Assembly (NCBI GenBank): GCA_026003015.1
Contig: BPGL01000001.1
Location: 1,132,717-1,196,716 of the forward strand
DNA: 64,000 nucleotides
Direction of reading: 5' to 3'
Origin: Actinomycetota bacterium
GTDB taxonomy: Bacteria > Actinomycetota > UBA4738 > HRBIN12
Shown: positions 53,040 to 61,910 of the stretch, piece by piece
Layout: the number at the start of each line of letters is the position of its first letter
Numbering within the stretch: position 1 is the first letter of the stretch
Made by a program: the position numbers and the translations under genes
The notes under the pieces: generated by a model
The model's database searches: none
What the model saw: only the letters and a program-made list of their open reading frames with translations
Told to the model about the DNA's origin: nothing

Positions 53040-54368
53040 ATGGCGCGCACCGATGAGGCCGACTACGTCCTGCGGACGGTCGAGGAGCGGGGGATCCGCT
53101 TCATCCGGCTGTGGTTCACCGACGTGTTGGGGTTCCTCAAGGCGTTCACGATCACGTCGCAGGAGCTCGAGGGGGCGCTGGCCGAGGGGATGGGGTTCGA
53201 CGGCTCCTCGATCGAGGGCTTCAGCCGGATCCAGGAGTCCGACATGGTGGCGATCCCGGATCCCTCGACGTTCCAGGTGATCCCCTGGAGGACCGAGCTC
53301 CCCGTAGCTCGGATGTTCTGCGACGTCGTCACGCCCGACGGGGTGCCCTTCGACGGAGACCCGCGTTGGGTCCTCAAGCGCCAGCTCGCCCGAGCGGCCG
53401 ACCTCGGCTACACCTTCTACGTCGGGCCCGAGCTCGAGTTCTTCTACTTCCGAAGCGTGGAGGACCCCGCGTTCTTGGACCAGGGCGGCTACTTCGACGA
53501 GACCCCGCTCGACGTGGCGACCGACTACCGCAAGCGGACCGTGCAGTACCTCGAGGCGATGGGGATCCCGGTCGAGTACGTGCACCACGAGGTCGCGCCC
53601 AGCCAGCACGAGATCGATCTGCGCTACACCGACGCGCTGACGATGGCCGACGACGTGATGGCCTACCGCCTCACGGTGAAGGAGGTCGCGCAGGAGTTCG
53701 GGATCTACGCGACCTTCATGCCGAAACCGGTCGCGGGGGTGAACGGCAGCGGCATGCACACGCACATGTCGCTGTTCGAAGGCGATCGCAACGCGTTCTT
53801 CGACGCCACGGACGAGTACCACCTGTCGAAGACGGCGAAGACGTTCATCGCGGGCCTGCTCGAGCACGCCCCCGATCTCACCCTCGTGACGAACCAGTGG
53901 GTGAACTCGTACAAGCGTCTCGTCCCCGGCTACGAGGCTCCGGTGTACGTGTGCTGGGCGCGGCGGAACCGCAGCGCGCTCGTCCGGGTCCCGCAGTACA
54001 AGCCGGGCAAGGAGGAGGCAACGCGGATCGAGTACCGCTCCCCCGACGCCGCCTGCAACCCGTACCTCGCGTTCGCGGTGATGCTCGCCGCGGGTCTGGA
54101 CGGGGTCGAGCGCGAGCTGGAGCTCCCGCCGGAGGCCTCGAACAACATCTACGAGATGTCCGACGCCGACCGACGGGCGGCGGGGATCCGGTCGCTGCCG
54201 GAGGATCTCCACGACGCGATCGTCCTGGCGGAGCGCAGCGACCTCGTTCGCCGTGCGCTCGGCGACCACGTCCACGAGTACCTGATCCGCAACAAGCGGG
54301 CCGAGTGGGACGCCTTCAAGGCCGAGGTCACCCCGTTCGAGCTGCGCCGGTACCTCCCCATCCTCTGA
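53040..54368 (+). CDS. glnA2: glutamine synthetase type I, GlnA2-like
   Basis: 442 residues. [52 protein letters not shown] and YEAPVYVCWARRNRSALVRVP are all intact. Shorter than GlnA1, and the adenylylation loop reads NNIYEMSDADRR rather than the NLYDLPPEE context, so GlnE control is unlikely. Possibly the second, unmodified glutamine synthetase of actinobacteria, or a gamma-glutamyl-amine ligase of the same family. Confidence 0.93.
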   Translation: MARTDEADYVLRTVEERGIRFIRLWFTDVLGFLKAFTITSQELEGALAEGMGFDGSSIEGFSRIQESDMVAIPDPSTFQVIPWRTELPVARMFCDVVTPDGVPFDGDPRWVLKRQLARAADLGYTFYVGPELEFFYFRSVEDPAFLDQGGYFDETPLDVATDYRKRTVQYLEAMGIPVEYVHHEVAPSQHEIDLRYTDALTMADDVMAYRLTVKEVAQEFGIYATFMPKPVAGVNGSGMHTHMSLFEGDRNAFFDATDEYHLSKTAKTFIAGLLEHAPDLTLVTNQWVNSYKRLVPGYEAPVYVCWARRNRSALVRVPQYKPGKEEATRIEYRSPDAACNPYLAFAVMLAAGLDGVERELELPPEASNNIYEMSDADRRAAGIRSLPEDLHDAIVLAERSDLVRRALGDHVHEYLIRNKRAEWDAFKAEVTPFELRRYLPIL

Positions 54369-54447
54369 GGACGACCCGGTGCGTGAGACCGATCCCGTGC
54401 GCGCGCCCCGGTTGCGTTCTGCGGGGCGCCTCGACTAGCGTGCGACC

Positions 54448-54924
54448 ATGGACGAGGCGAACGAGCGGCAGCACCCGGAGATCCTCGACGAGGTCAAGCG
54501 GCGACGCAAGACCCTGCACGACGCCCTCGTGCATCTGGAGGAGGCCATCTCCTCTCCGGGGTCCGGGCGGATCCCGCAGTGGACCGCGCAGGTGCTCAAG
54601 GACATGCACGAGATCCGGGACGCCTTCGACCAGCACATCCTCATCACCGAGAAGCCCGACGGGCTGTACGAGGAGATCCTCGGGCGGGCGCCGCGACTGC
54701 AGCACGCCGTCGAGCAGCTGAAGGAGGAGCACCCGCAGATCTCCCAGGCGATCGACGAGATGATCGAGCGCCTGGAGCACATCGAGATCGGGGGCGAGGA
54801 CTGGTCGCTGGACCAGGCGCGCGACGACCTGCAGCGCTTCATCGGACGGGTGATCCGGCACCGCCAGAAGGGCGCGGACCTCGTCTGGGAGGCGTACAAC
54901 GTCGACATCGGCGGGATCGAGTAG
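54448..54924 (+). CDS. hemerythrin-like helical protein
   Basis: 158 residues, nearly all helical. H and E residues are spaced as in HHE domains (DMHEIRDAFDQHILITEK, KEEHPQISQAI, RVIRHRQKGADLVWEAYNVDIGG); the AYNVDIGG ending is typical of a small actinobacterial hemerythrin-like group. It may bind a di-iron centre and sense or carry oxygen or react with it. Metal ligands are not certain from sequence. Possible leaderless start: TAGCGT six bases before the ATG. Confidence 0.6.
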   Translation: MDEANERQHPEILDEVKRRRKTLHDALVHLEEAISSPGSGRIPQWTAQVLKDMHEIRDAFDQHILITEKPDGLYEEILGRAPRLQHAVEQLKEEHPQISQAIDEMIERLEHIEIGGEDWSLDQARDDLQRFIGRVIRHRQKGADLVWEAYNVDIGGIE

Positions 54925-54966
54925 CGCGGCGGGGCTCGCACGGCGGGCTCCCGTAGGCTTGGCCCC

Positions 54967-56586
54967 GTGGTCCGGCTCGCGATCGGCCAGCTGAACACGA
55001 CCGTCGGCGACCTCGACGGCAACGCCGAGCGCCTCGCGGGCTGGGCGGCGCGCGCCCGGGCCGAGGGCGCCGACGCGATCGCCTTCCCCGAGCTCGCGCT
55101 CCCCGGCTACCCCCCCGAGGACCTCGTGCTGCGCCCCGAGTTCGTCCGCGACCAGCTCGCCGCGCTGGCGGACCTCGCGCGCTCGACCGCGGACGCCTGC
55201 CCGGTCGTCGTCGGCTTCGTCGATCGCAGCGACGCCGGCCTGCATAACGCCGCGGCGGTGCTCGCCGACGGGAGGATCGTCGCGCGCTACCACAAGGTGA
55301 AGCTCCCGAACTACGGCGTGTTCGACGAACGCCGGACGTTCGTCCCCGGCGACGCGGCGACCCACGTGACGATCGGCGAGACCGCCGTCGGGCTGTCGAT
55401 CTGCGAGGACGCCTGGGGGCCGGGCCTGCCGTGGACCGCGTACGGCGACGTGCCGGTGGTCGTCAACATCAACGGCTCCCCGTACCACCGCGGCAAGCGC
55501 GACGAACGCGTCGAGGTCCTGCGGGCGCGCGCGGCCGAGACCGGCGCCTGGATCGTCTACGTGAACCTCGTCGGCGGCCAGGACGAGCTCGTGTTCGACG
55601 GCGGTTCGCTCGTCGTGGCCCCCGACGGGTCGGTCGCCTCACGGGCGGCGACGTTCGAGGAGGACCTCCTCGTCGTGGACCTCGCCGGCGACGCATCCCG
55701 CGCGCCGGCCCGCCCGGCCTGGCCGGAGGGCGCCGACGAGGTCGACGCCGCGCTCGTGCTCGGCCTGCGCGACTACGCCCGCAAGAACGGGTTCCGCTCG
55801 GCCGTGCTGGGCCTGTCGGGGGGGATCGACTCGGCGCTCGTCGCCACCCTCGCGGCCGACGCGCTCGGCCCCGAGGCGGTGCGGGCGCTCGCGATGCCCT
55901 CGCCCTACTCCTCGTCCCACAGCCTCGAGGACGCCCGCGAGGTCGCCCGGCGCCTGGGGATCCGACTCGAGGAGGTTCCGATCACCCCCGTGCTGGAGGC
56001 CTATCGCACGGCGCTGGCCGCCGTGCTCGACGGCGGCCCCAGGGGGGTGACCGACGAGAACCTCCAGGCGAGGATCCGCGGCACCTACCTCATGGCCGTC
56101 TCGAACGCCTCCGGAGCCCTCGTGCTGGCCACCGGCAACAAGTCGGAGTACGCCGTCGGTTACTCGACGCTGTACGGCGACATGGCGGGCGGGTTCGCGC
56201 CGATCAAGGACGTGCCGAAGCTCCTCGTCTACGAGCTCGCCCGTCGTCGCAACGAGCGCGCGATCCTCGACGGTCGAGAGCCGCCGATCCCCGAGCGCGT
56301 GCTCACGAAGGCGCCGTCGGCCGAGCTGCGCCCCGGACAGCGCGACGAGGACAGCCTGCCCCCCTACCCGGTGCTCGACCCGATCCTCGAGCTGTACGTC
56401 GAGCGCGACCTCGGGATCGACGAGATCGTGGCCGCCGGCCACGATCGGGGCGTCGTCGAACGGGTGGTCCGCATGGTCGACCGCGCCGAGTACAAGCGAC
56501 GGCAGGCGGCCCCGGGCGTGAAGATCACGCCGAAAGCGTTCGGTCGCGACCGCCGGATGCCGATCACGAACGCCTACCGAACCTGA
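54967..56586 (+). CDS. nadE: glutamine-dependent NAD+ synthetase
   Basis: 539 residues in two domains. Nitrilase-type glutaminase with Glu42 (FPELALPGY), a Lys in HKVKLPNYGVFDE and Cys146 (SICEDAW); then the synthetase domain with the P-loop GLSGGIDSALVA at about residue 280 and GNKSEYAVGYSTLYGDMAGGF. It amidates deamido-NAD using glutamine, linking it to the glutamine synthetases nearby. GTG start seven bases after TAGGCT, probably leaderless. Confidence 0.96.
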   Translation: MVRLAIGQLNTTVGDLDGNAERLAGWAARARAEGADAIAFPELALPGYPPEDLVLRPEFVRDQLAALADLARSTADACPVVVGFVDRSDAGLHNAAAVLADGRIVARYHKVKLPNYGVFDERRTFVPGDAATHVTIGETAVGLSICEDAWGPGLPWTAYGDVPVVVNINGSPYHRGKRDERVEVLRARAAETGAWIVYVNLVGGQDELVFDGGSLVVAPDGSVASRAATFEEDLLVVDLAGDASRAPARPAWPEGADEVDAALVLGLRDYARKNGFRSAVLGLSGGIDSALVATLAADALGPEAVRALAMPSPYSSSHSLEDAREVARRLGIRLEEVPITPVLEAYRTALAAVLDGGPRGVTDENLQARIRGTYLMAVSNASGALVLATGNKSEYAVGYSTLYGDMAGGFAPIKDVPKLLVYELARRRNERAILDGREPPIPERVLTKAPSAELRPGQRDEDSLPPYPVLDPILELYVERDLGIDEIVAAGHDRGVVERVVRMVDRAEYKRRQAAPGVKITPKAFGRDRRMPITNAYRT

Positions 56587-56594
56587 AGGCGCCG

Positions 56595-56644
56595 GCCGGC
56601 GGGGCGGGCGGGGTCGCACGAGCACGACGCCGCACCCCGCCGGC
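56595..56644. terminator. hairpin between convergent nadE and SIMPL genes
   Basis: GCCGGCGGGG at 56595-56604 can pair with CCCCGCCGGC at 56635-56644, ten pairs around a 30-base loop, 9 bp after the nadE stop. The long loop weakens it. No U-run. Confidence 0.4.
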
Positions 56645-56660
56645 CCGGCGGCGTCCGCCC

Positions 56661-57371
56661 TCACCCGAGCGCCCAGGTCACCCGGACGCTCACCTCGTGC
56701 TCGATCGTGGGCGGCTCCACGGGGGTCGGCGCGCCGACGACCGCCTCGGCCACGGCCCGCTCCCCCCACACCGGCACCGGCATCGCGGCGCTGAGCTCCT
56801 CGATCGTGAGCACAGCGGCGAGCGAGGCCCCGGCGGCGGAGGCCATCGCCTCGGCCTTCGCGCGGGCGTCCTCCACGGCCTCGGTCAGCGCCGCGGTCGC
56901 GTCCGCCTCGCGCGCGCGGAACACGATCTGCTCGACGAGGTTCGCGCCCGCGCCGACCGCGTCGTCGATCACGCGACCGACGAGGTCCAGCTCGCGCACC
57001 GTCGCCTGGACCCGGTTCGTCGCGACGTAGCCGACGACCGCCTCTCCGCGATCGTCCCATCGCGGCGACAGGTCGATCGACGAGGTGGCGAGATCGGCGT
57101 CGCCGAGCCCGAGCGCGCGGAGCGCCTCGAGCACTCGGCGCATCCGCCCGTCGCTTTGCGCGAGCGCTTCACGGGCCGAGTTCGCCTCCGAGCGCACGCC
57201 GAGCGTGACGATCGCCTCGTCGGGCTCCGTCTCGGCGATCGCCGTGCCGGTCACGGTGATCGAGCGGCGGTTGCCGGGGTCCTCCTCGCGCTCCTGCGCC
57301 ACCGCCGGCAGGGACATCGCGAGCACCGCTCCCGCCAGGAACGCCGCCGCGGTCATCGTCGAGCGTCGCAT
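56661..57371 (-). CDS. secreted SIMPL/DUF541-domain protein
   Basis: 236 residues. Signal peptide (TAAAFLAGAVLAMSLPAVAQ), then SITVTGTAIAETEPDEAIVTLGVRSE, the opening of the SIMPL domain, with YVATNRVQATVRELD in the middle and EVSVRVTWALG at the end. These periplasmic or secreted proteins form oligomers; function in bacteria is unclear. ATG at 57371 chosen because GAGGAGGACGAGG upstream would be part of the coding region if the GTG at 57389 were used. Confidence 0.85.
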   Translation of the reverse strand: MRRSTMTAAAFLAGAVLAMSLPAVAQEREEDPGNRRSITVTGTAIAETEPDEAIVTLGVRSEANSAREALAQSDGRMRRVLEALRALGLGDADLATSSIDLSPRWDDRGEAVVGYVATNRVQATVRELDLVGRVIDDAVGAGANLVEQIVFRAREADATAALTEAVEDARAKAEAMASAAGASLAAVLTIEELSAAMPVPVWGERAVAEAVVGAPTPVEPPTIEHEVSVRVTWALG

Positions 57372-57460
57372 CGTCCTCGTCCTCCTCACGCCGTCCCGGG
57401 GTGGGCCGGCCTCGAGTAGGACGCGTGAGGCGCGCCGGCGGGTTCCCTACGATGGTGGGC

Positions 57461-57534
57461 GGGCCGGTAGCTCAGCCTGGCAGAGCAGGGGGCTTTTAAC
57501 CCTCGTGTCGCGGGTTCGAATCCTGCCCGGCCCA
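57461..57534 (+). tRNA. tRNA-Lys (anticodon TTT)
   Basis: 74 nt. Acceptor GGGCCGG pairs with CCGGCCC at 57527-57533, discriminator A; D arm GCTC..AGAGC; anticodon loop CTTTTAA with TTT; T arm GCGGG-TTCGAAT-CCTGC. CCA is not encoded. The 3' half is the likely attachment site of the integrase gene that ends 26 bp away. Confidence 0.95.
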
Positions 57535-57559
57535 CCGACGTTTACACAGGTGGCGGGCC

Positions 57560-58774
57560 CTAATGGCGCCCGCGGCCCTCGAGGCGGACGACGCTCGTCC
57601 CGTCCTGGTCCCGTCTCGTCCCGGATCCCGCCACCGAAGCGGCCCGCCGGGCGCCGTCGTCGAGCCGCTCCGCGAGCTCCTCGGCGAGCGACGGGAACAG
57701 CCCGCCGTAGATGGTCATCGTCGTGTTGAAGGACCGGTGCCGACAGAGCTCCTGGATCTGCTTCGGATGGGCCCCGGCGGAGATCGCGAGGGCCACCGCG
57801 GTGTGCCGGAGGTCGTGAGGGGTCGGCGGCGGCTCGAGACCCGCGGCCCGGACGGCCGGGCGCCACACCCTGCGGTAGAAGTTCGGGTAGGACAGCGGGC
57901 GCCCCTCCGGCGACGTGAAGACGAGTCCCTCGGGGCCCGGGGGGAAGGCCGCGAGGTGTCGACCGAGCTGTTCGGCGACGAAGGCCGGGACCGTGACCGT
58001 GCCCGACGAGCCCCACTTCGGCTCGCGGCCCCCCGTCGTCTCGACGACCTCGACCCGGCGCTCGAGCAGGCGCAGGTGCTCGACCCGCAGCGCCGCGAGC
58101 TCTCCCCACCGCAGCGCCCCGTAGGCCCCGAGGTAGACCAGAGCCGTGTAGCGCGGGGCGATCGGCGGGGTCGCCGCGAGACGGGCCACCTCGGCGTGAT
58201 CGAGGTACCGGTGCCGGGGCTTCGGCACGGGGGGCAGGATGCTCCGCTGACCGGGCTTCGGCCGGGGCTTCGGGACGGCGGCGATCCTACCCTCCTCGAC
58301 GGCCACGCCAAGCAGCCCCACCAGGAGCGTGTACGCGTGGCGGATGGTCTTCGGGGCCAGGCCCTGATCCGCGAGGTGCCGCACCAGGCCCCGGAGGTGC
58401 TCGGGGCGGACGTCGGCCAGCGCCACGTCGCCGAGGACCGGGATGATGTGGACCTCGAGCAGGGAGCGGTACCGGCGCCTCGTGCTGGGCGCGAGGCCCG
58501 GCGACTCGTCGAGGACCCGGTGAGAGAAGTCGGCCAGGGCCACCCGTCCCGCGGCCGGGTCCCGCCACGTCCCGCGGGCCATCCCGGCCTCCTGCTCGGA
58601 CAGGAAGCGCTCGGCGTCGATCTTCCGGGCGAAGGACCTGGACCGTTCCCGGCGATCGGGAGCGATGTAGCGGGCCACCCACGCAGCCTCGCGCGACCCG
58701 CACGCGGGACAGGCGCGCGCACCGGCCGGGACCGACCTGCGGCACCCGCGGCACCTCCGTTGGACGTGAGCCAT
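57560..58774 (-). CDS. phage-type tyrosine integrase with N-terminal zinc ribbon
   Basis: 404 residues. Cys pairs in CRGCRRSVPAGARACPACGS (zinc ribbon), an arm-binding-like part (WVARYIAPDRRERSRSFARK), a SAM-like core-binding domain and the catalytic domain with Arg in GALRWGELAAL, PHDLRHTAVAL (His-x-x-Arg), RHRSF and Tyr in TMTIYGG. All catalytic residues present. It would insert the element into the tRNA-Lys gene 26 bp from its stop codon. Starts one base after the regulator gene. Confidence 0.93.
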   Translation of the reverse strand: MAHVQRRCRGCRRSVPAGARACPACGSREAAWVARYIAPDRRERSRSFARKIDAERFLSEQEAGMARGTWRDPAAGRVALADFSHRVLDESPGLAPSTRRRYRSLLEVHIIPVLGDVALADVRPEHLRGLVRHLADQGLAPKTIRHAYTLLVGLLGVAVEEGRIAAVPKPRPKPGQRSILPPVPKPRHRYLDHAEVARLAATPPIAPRYTALVYLGAYGALRWGELAALRVEHLRLLERRVEVVETTGGREPKWGSSGTVTVPAFVAEQLGRHLAAFPPGPEGLVFTSPEGRPLSYPNFYRRVWRPAVRAAGLEPPPTPHDLRHTAVALAISAGAHPKQIQELCRHRSFNTTMTIYGGLFPSLAEELAERLDDGARRAASVAGSGTRRDQDGTSVVRLEGRGRH

Positions 58775-58775
58775 C

Positions 58776-59357
58776 TCAGGCCCTCGCCTTCCCGCGTGTG
58801 GTCGGTGCCAGGAAGCCCCGTCGCCGCGCCGTCATGACCCAGCGCCCCGCGGTCGAGCGCGGGATCTTCATCGCTGCGGCGACCACGTTGGTGGGGCGGA
58901 GACCCGCGAGGTACGCGATCCGATACACCGCCGCCGTGATGCGGAGGGCTTCGTCGGTCGGTCCCTTCGCCGCGATCTCGACCGGATCGACACCGAGAAC
59001 CCGGCCCACGAGGTATGCCGCCGACGTTGGATCGCCGAACAGGTCCGCCCCGGCTGCGCGGAACGCTCCGTGTGCCACGAGCCGCTTGAGCGGGACCTTC
59101 CTCAGCAGCTCCGGGGTGACCGGCGCGCCGATGCCCCGGACTTCGAGTCGCTCCGCGACCATCCGGCCGAGCTCCTCGTCGTAGGAGACGCTGACCTCGG
59201 CCGTCCAGCGGTCGTCCTCGGCACGGACGCGGACCCGGCGGAAGAGCGAGATCCCGTCGGCGGTCACGACCTTCCCCGCTGTTCGCTCCGTCGAGCTCAC
59301 GATCAGCACGACGCGCAGTGTACCGGGTTCTGATATCGATGAGCAAATCCGTTCCAT
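58776..59357 (-). CDS. element-encoded HTH protein, unknown family
   Basis: 193 residues from an ATG at 59357. N-terminal beta-rich part (VVLIVSSTERTAGKVVTADGISLFRRVRVRAEDDRWTA), middle helical part, and a C-terminal HTH (TNVVAAAMKIPRSTAGRWVMTARRRGFL). The C-terminal motif is frequent in regulators of actinobacterial integrative elements. It is co-transcribed with the integrase and divergent from the excisionase-like gene, so a lysogeny-type regulator is a reasonable guess. Confidence 0.65.
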   Translation of the reverse strand: MERICSSISEPGTLRVVLIVSSTERTAGKVVTADGISLFRRVRVRAEDDRWTAEVSVSYDEELGRMVAERLEVRGIGAPVTPELLRKVPLKRLVAHGAFRAAGADLFGDPTSAAYLVGRVLGVDPVEIAAKGPTDEALRITAAVYRIAYLAGLRPTNVVAAAMKIPRSTAGRWVMTARRRGFLAPTTRGKARA

Positions 59358-59363
59358 CCGTGG

Positions 59364-59369
59364 TATAGT
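59364..59369 (+). promoter_or_regulatory. -10 element for the rightward genes of the element
   Basis: TATAGT, 30 bp ahead of the ATG at 59399. The surrounding 60 bp is AT-rich compared with the rest of the window and separates divergent genes, as expected for the switch region of an integrative element. Confidence 0.45.
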
Positions 59370-59398
59370 TCCGCAGAGCCAGTCGATGGAGGTCCGAG

Positions 59399-59609
59399 AT
59401 GTGGAAGAGATTGCTGACGTTGAGCGAGGTCGCCGACCGGCTCCGGGGTCCCTCGGGCAACGGTGCGTCGGTGGCTCTACCGGGGTGACGGGCCTCCCGC
59501 ACTCAAGGTCGGGAGACACCTGAGGTTCGACGAGGATCAGTTCGAGGAGTGGCTCGCGACCCGCCCGGGACCGGGCCGGCGGCAGCCCCGGAAGGGGCGG
59601 GCGTCATGA
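59399..59609 (+). CDS. excisionase-like HTH protein (frameshifted)
   Basis: Starts MWKRLLTLSEVADRLR, then breaks; after one extra base near 59445 it continues TVRRWLYRGDGPPALKVGRHLRFDEDQFEEWLATR to the stop at 59609. Together this is a complete winged-helix HTH_17/MerR-like excisionase of about 69 residues (length 3n+1). Such proteins bend attachment-site DNA to direct excision, or act as regulators. First rightward gene. Confidence 0.65.
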
Positions 59610-59779
59610 GCATCGCGGCCGTCGACGCCCGCCGACGCCAGGAGGTGGAGCGGCTACGCCGGCTCCCGCTCGCTGTCCCGGTCAGGGCTCGGCCGCTCCC
59701 ATGCCCCGCCCACGGCCGTAACGACCACTCACCCTGCATGTGCTTCCGGTACCGGACCGAGCGGAGGAGGTCTCCCTGA
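59606..59779 (+). CDS. 57-residue protein with clustered Cys/His
   Basis: ATG overlaps the stop of the excisionase-like gene (ATGA). Basic first half (DARRRQEVERLRRLP), then RPLPCPAHGRNDHSPCMCFRYRTE, whose two Cys/His pairs could bind zinc. No family recognised; the overlap supports translation. Confidence 0.45.
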   Translation: MSIAAVDARRRQEVERLRRLPLAVPVRARPLPCPAHGRNDHSPCMCFRYRTERRRSP

Positions 59780-59784
59780 GCGGG

Positions 59785-61267
59785 ATGCTCTTCTGCCGCC
59801 GGTGCGGCGTGGCGGAGCTCGCCCACGCGGAGCGGTCGCCGGGGGTGCCTCTTCGAGTCCGACGTCGTGTACGACCCCGAGTCGAGGGAGGCCGGCGATG
59901 CCACGCCGGCCCCGGCGGGTCCCGGCCCGGGACGCGCCGGGCCCGTCGCCGAGCTCCTCGAGCGGGTCGAGCGCTTCGTGGGGCGCTTCGTCCGCTTCTC
60001 CAACGAGCATCAAGGGGTCGCCGTGGCGCTGTGGGTCGCACACGTGTACGTGGTCCAGGCCGCGCCCTTCGCGCCCTACCTGCGCATCACCTCCGCCGTC
60101 GAGGAGTGCGGCAAGTCCACGCTCATCGAGCTGCTCGCGCTGCTCCTCGGCGAGGAGCGATGCCTCGACGGGGTGTCGGTGACGCCGGCCGCCGTCTTCC
60201 GCTACCGGGAGAAGGTGGGCCCGGTGGCCCTGCTCCTCGACGAGATCGACCAGACGCTCCGCGACCGGAAGGACGATGGGGCGCGGGACCTCCTCGCCCT
60301 CGTGAACGCCGGCTACCGGCGATCGGCCCGGGTGCTCCGGACCGTCGGCCGGAGCCACGAGCCGAAGGCGTTCCAGGCCTTCGGGCCCTGCGCGATCGCC
60401 GGGCTCGGGACGCTGCACCCGACGACCGAGAGCCGCTGCATCCCGATCGTGCTCGAGCGCAAGCCGCGGGCCTCCGGCGAGCGCTTCCTCGCCCACCTGG
60501 CCGAGCCCGAGGCCCGCGAAATCGCCCGCGACCTCGCCGCCTGGGCCACCGCCGAGACGATCGAGCGCCTCCGCGCCGCCCAGCCGGAGCTCCCGATCTC
60601 CCTCCGCGACCGCCACGCGGAGATGTGGTGGATCCTGTTCGCGATCGCGGACGAGGCCGGGGGCAGGTGGCCGGAGCGCGCCCGTCGCGCCGCCCTCGCG
60701 CTCCACTCCGCCCGTGAGGGCCCGGACACGATGAGCATCGGGGTGCTCCTGCTCGCCCACGTCCGCCAGGCCTTCGAGGAGGCCGGAGCCGACCGGCTCG
60801 CCACGGTGGACCTCCTCCGCCGGCTCGTAGAGAACGAGGAGGGGCCGTGGGGGAGGTTCTGGGGCGCGGAGCTCGCGCGGGACGGTACGCCCCGTGCCGC
60901 CCCGGCCGACCTCGCGCGGTACCTCCGCCAGTTCCGCACGCCCGAGGGCGAGCCGATCAGGCCCCGCGTGATCAAGATGGCCGACGGCTCGACGGCGCGC
61001 GGCTACCGCCTCGAGGACCTCGCGGCCGCCTTCGAGCTCTACCTCCCTACCGCCCCCTCGGGGGACGTAACCCCCCCAACCGATGTAACCGCCCTGGCCA
61101 GCGAGGTTACGTCGGCTACGTCGGTTACGGGGGATCCAAGGACGGGCGCGGCGATCGAGGCCGCGGGCGATCGCGGGGACGAGCCCGGGTGCGTCCGCTG
61201 CCGGCGCTACGGGCCCGGGCACCGCGGGCCCCACGTCTCGTCTTGGGAGGAGGTCGGCCGTGGCTAG
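59785..61267 (+). CDS. DUF3631-domain P-loop ATPase of the integrative element (frameshifted)
   Basis: ATG at 59785 opens with a zinc-finger-like MLFCRRCGVAEL; one extra G near 59842 shifts the frame, after which CLFESDVVYDP leads into the main domain. Length 3n+1 agrees. VEECGKSTLIELLALLLGEE is the Walker A region and VALLLDEIDQTL Walker B; the end has a Val-Thr-rich linker and CVRCRRYGPGHRG, a second Cys/His cluster. DUF3631 proteins are common on actinobacterial plasmids and integrative elements, probably in DNA replication or transfer. Confidence 0.8.
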
Positions 61268-61683
61268 CAACCTGTGCCCCTGCTGCCGCGAGGAGCTCGT
61301 CTCGAAGGCGGTGCGGCTCGCCGCAGCTGCCTGGGCCCGGGGGGAGCTTGCCCGCGCCGAGCGGTGGGCCAGGGTCGCCTGGGCCCTCGAGCGCGAGCCC
61401 GCGGTCCCCGACCCGCTCGTGGACGCCGTTGACGCCACGGCGGAACCCGGGGAGAAAGCCCCGAGGCGAGCGCCGCGATCGAGCGAGCGCTGGGGGGCGG
61501 CCTCGAGCTCCGCGTTATGGCCAAGACGCGGGCGATACGCTACCCCCACCAGTGGGCCCTCGGTGGATCCCGGGGCCCGTGGGGATGGAGGTGTTCGACC
61601 CCATGGCCCTGGCTACCCGCTGGCAGGTTCGGAGAAGCGGCGAACGGCCGCGGGGGTCCGGATGGGACGCGAGGAGCGGATGA
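61260..61683 (+). CDS. hypothetical element protein with N-terminal CxxC (two frameshifts)
   Basis: GTG at 61260, overlapping the ATPase gene. Begins ASNLCPCCREELVSKAVRLA, continues in a second frame as AAIERALGGGLELRVMAKTRAIRY, then in a third as VGMEVFDPMALATRW to a TGA at 61681-61683. Two missing bases (about 61450 and 61555) join the parts; length 3n+1 agrees with two deletions. The end overlaps the next ATG. No family recognised. Confidence 0.45.
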
Positions 61684-61910
61684 AGCCCCTCCTCAAACCT
61701 GCGGAGGCGGCGAGGATGCTTGGCGTGTCGCGGAGCCAAATCTACCACCTCGCCGCCACCGGCGAGATCGCTCACGTCCGCGTCGGGCATTCGGTGCGGT
61801 TCCGCCTCGAGGACCTGGAGCGCTACATCGAGCGGCGCAGGGTAGCTGCCGCGTGGGAGGAGGAGCCCCCGGGGAGCCTACGAGGCGGTGGCGGCTGTGA
61901 GGCTGGCTAG
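61680..61910 (+). CDS. excisionase-family HTH protein
   Basis: 76 residues. LLKPAEAARMLGVSRSQIYHLAATGEIAHVRVGHSVRFRLEDLERYIERR is a full HTH_17 excisionase/MerR-like domain. ATG overlaps the preceding stop (ATGA). With the gene at 59399 this element has two such proteins; one may be the true excisionase and the other a regulator. Confidence 0.85.
   Translation: MKPLLKPAEAARMLGVSRSQIYHLAATGEIAHVRVGHSVRFRLEDLERYIERRRVAAAWEEEPPGSLRGGGGCEAG

Noticed and set aside
61066-61135. GTAAC motifs read as further GlnR boxes
   Set aside because: Spacing is 16 bp and more, and they are inside a coding sequence of a mobile element, unlike the 11-bp pairs before the glnA genes.
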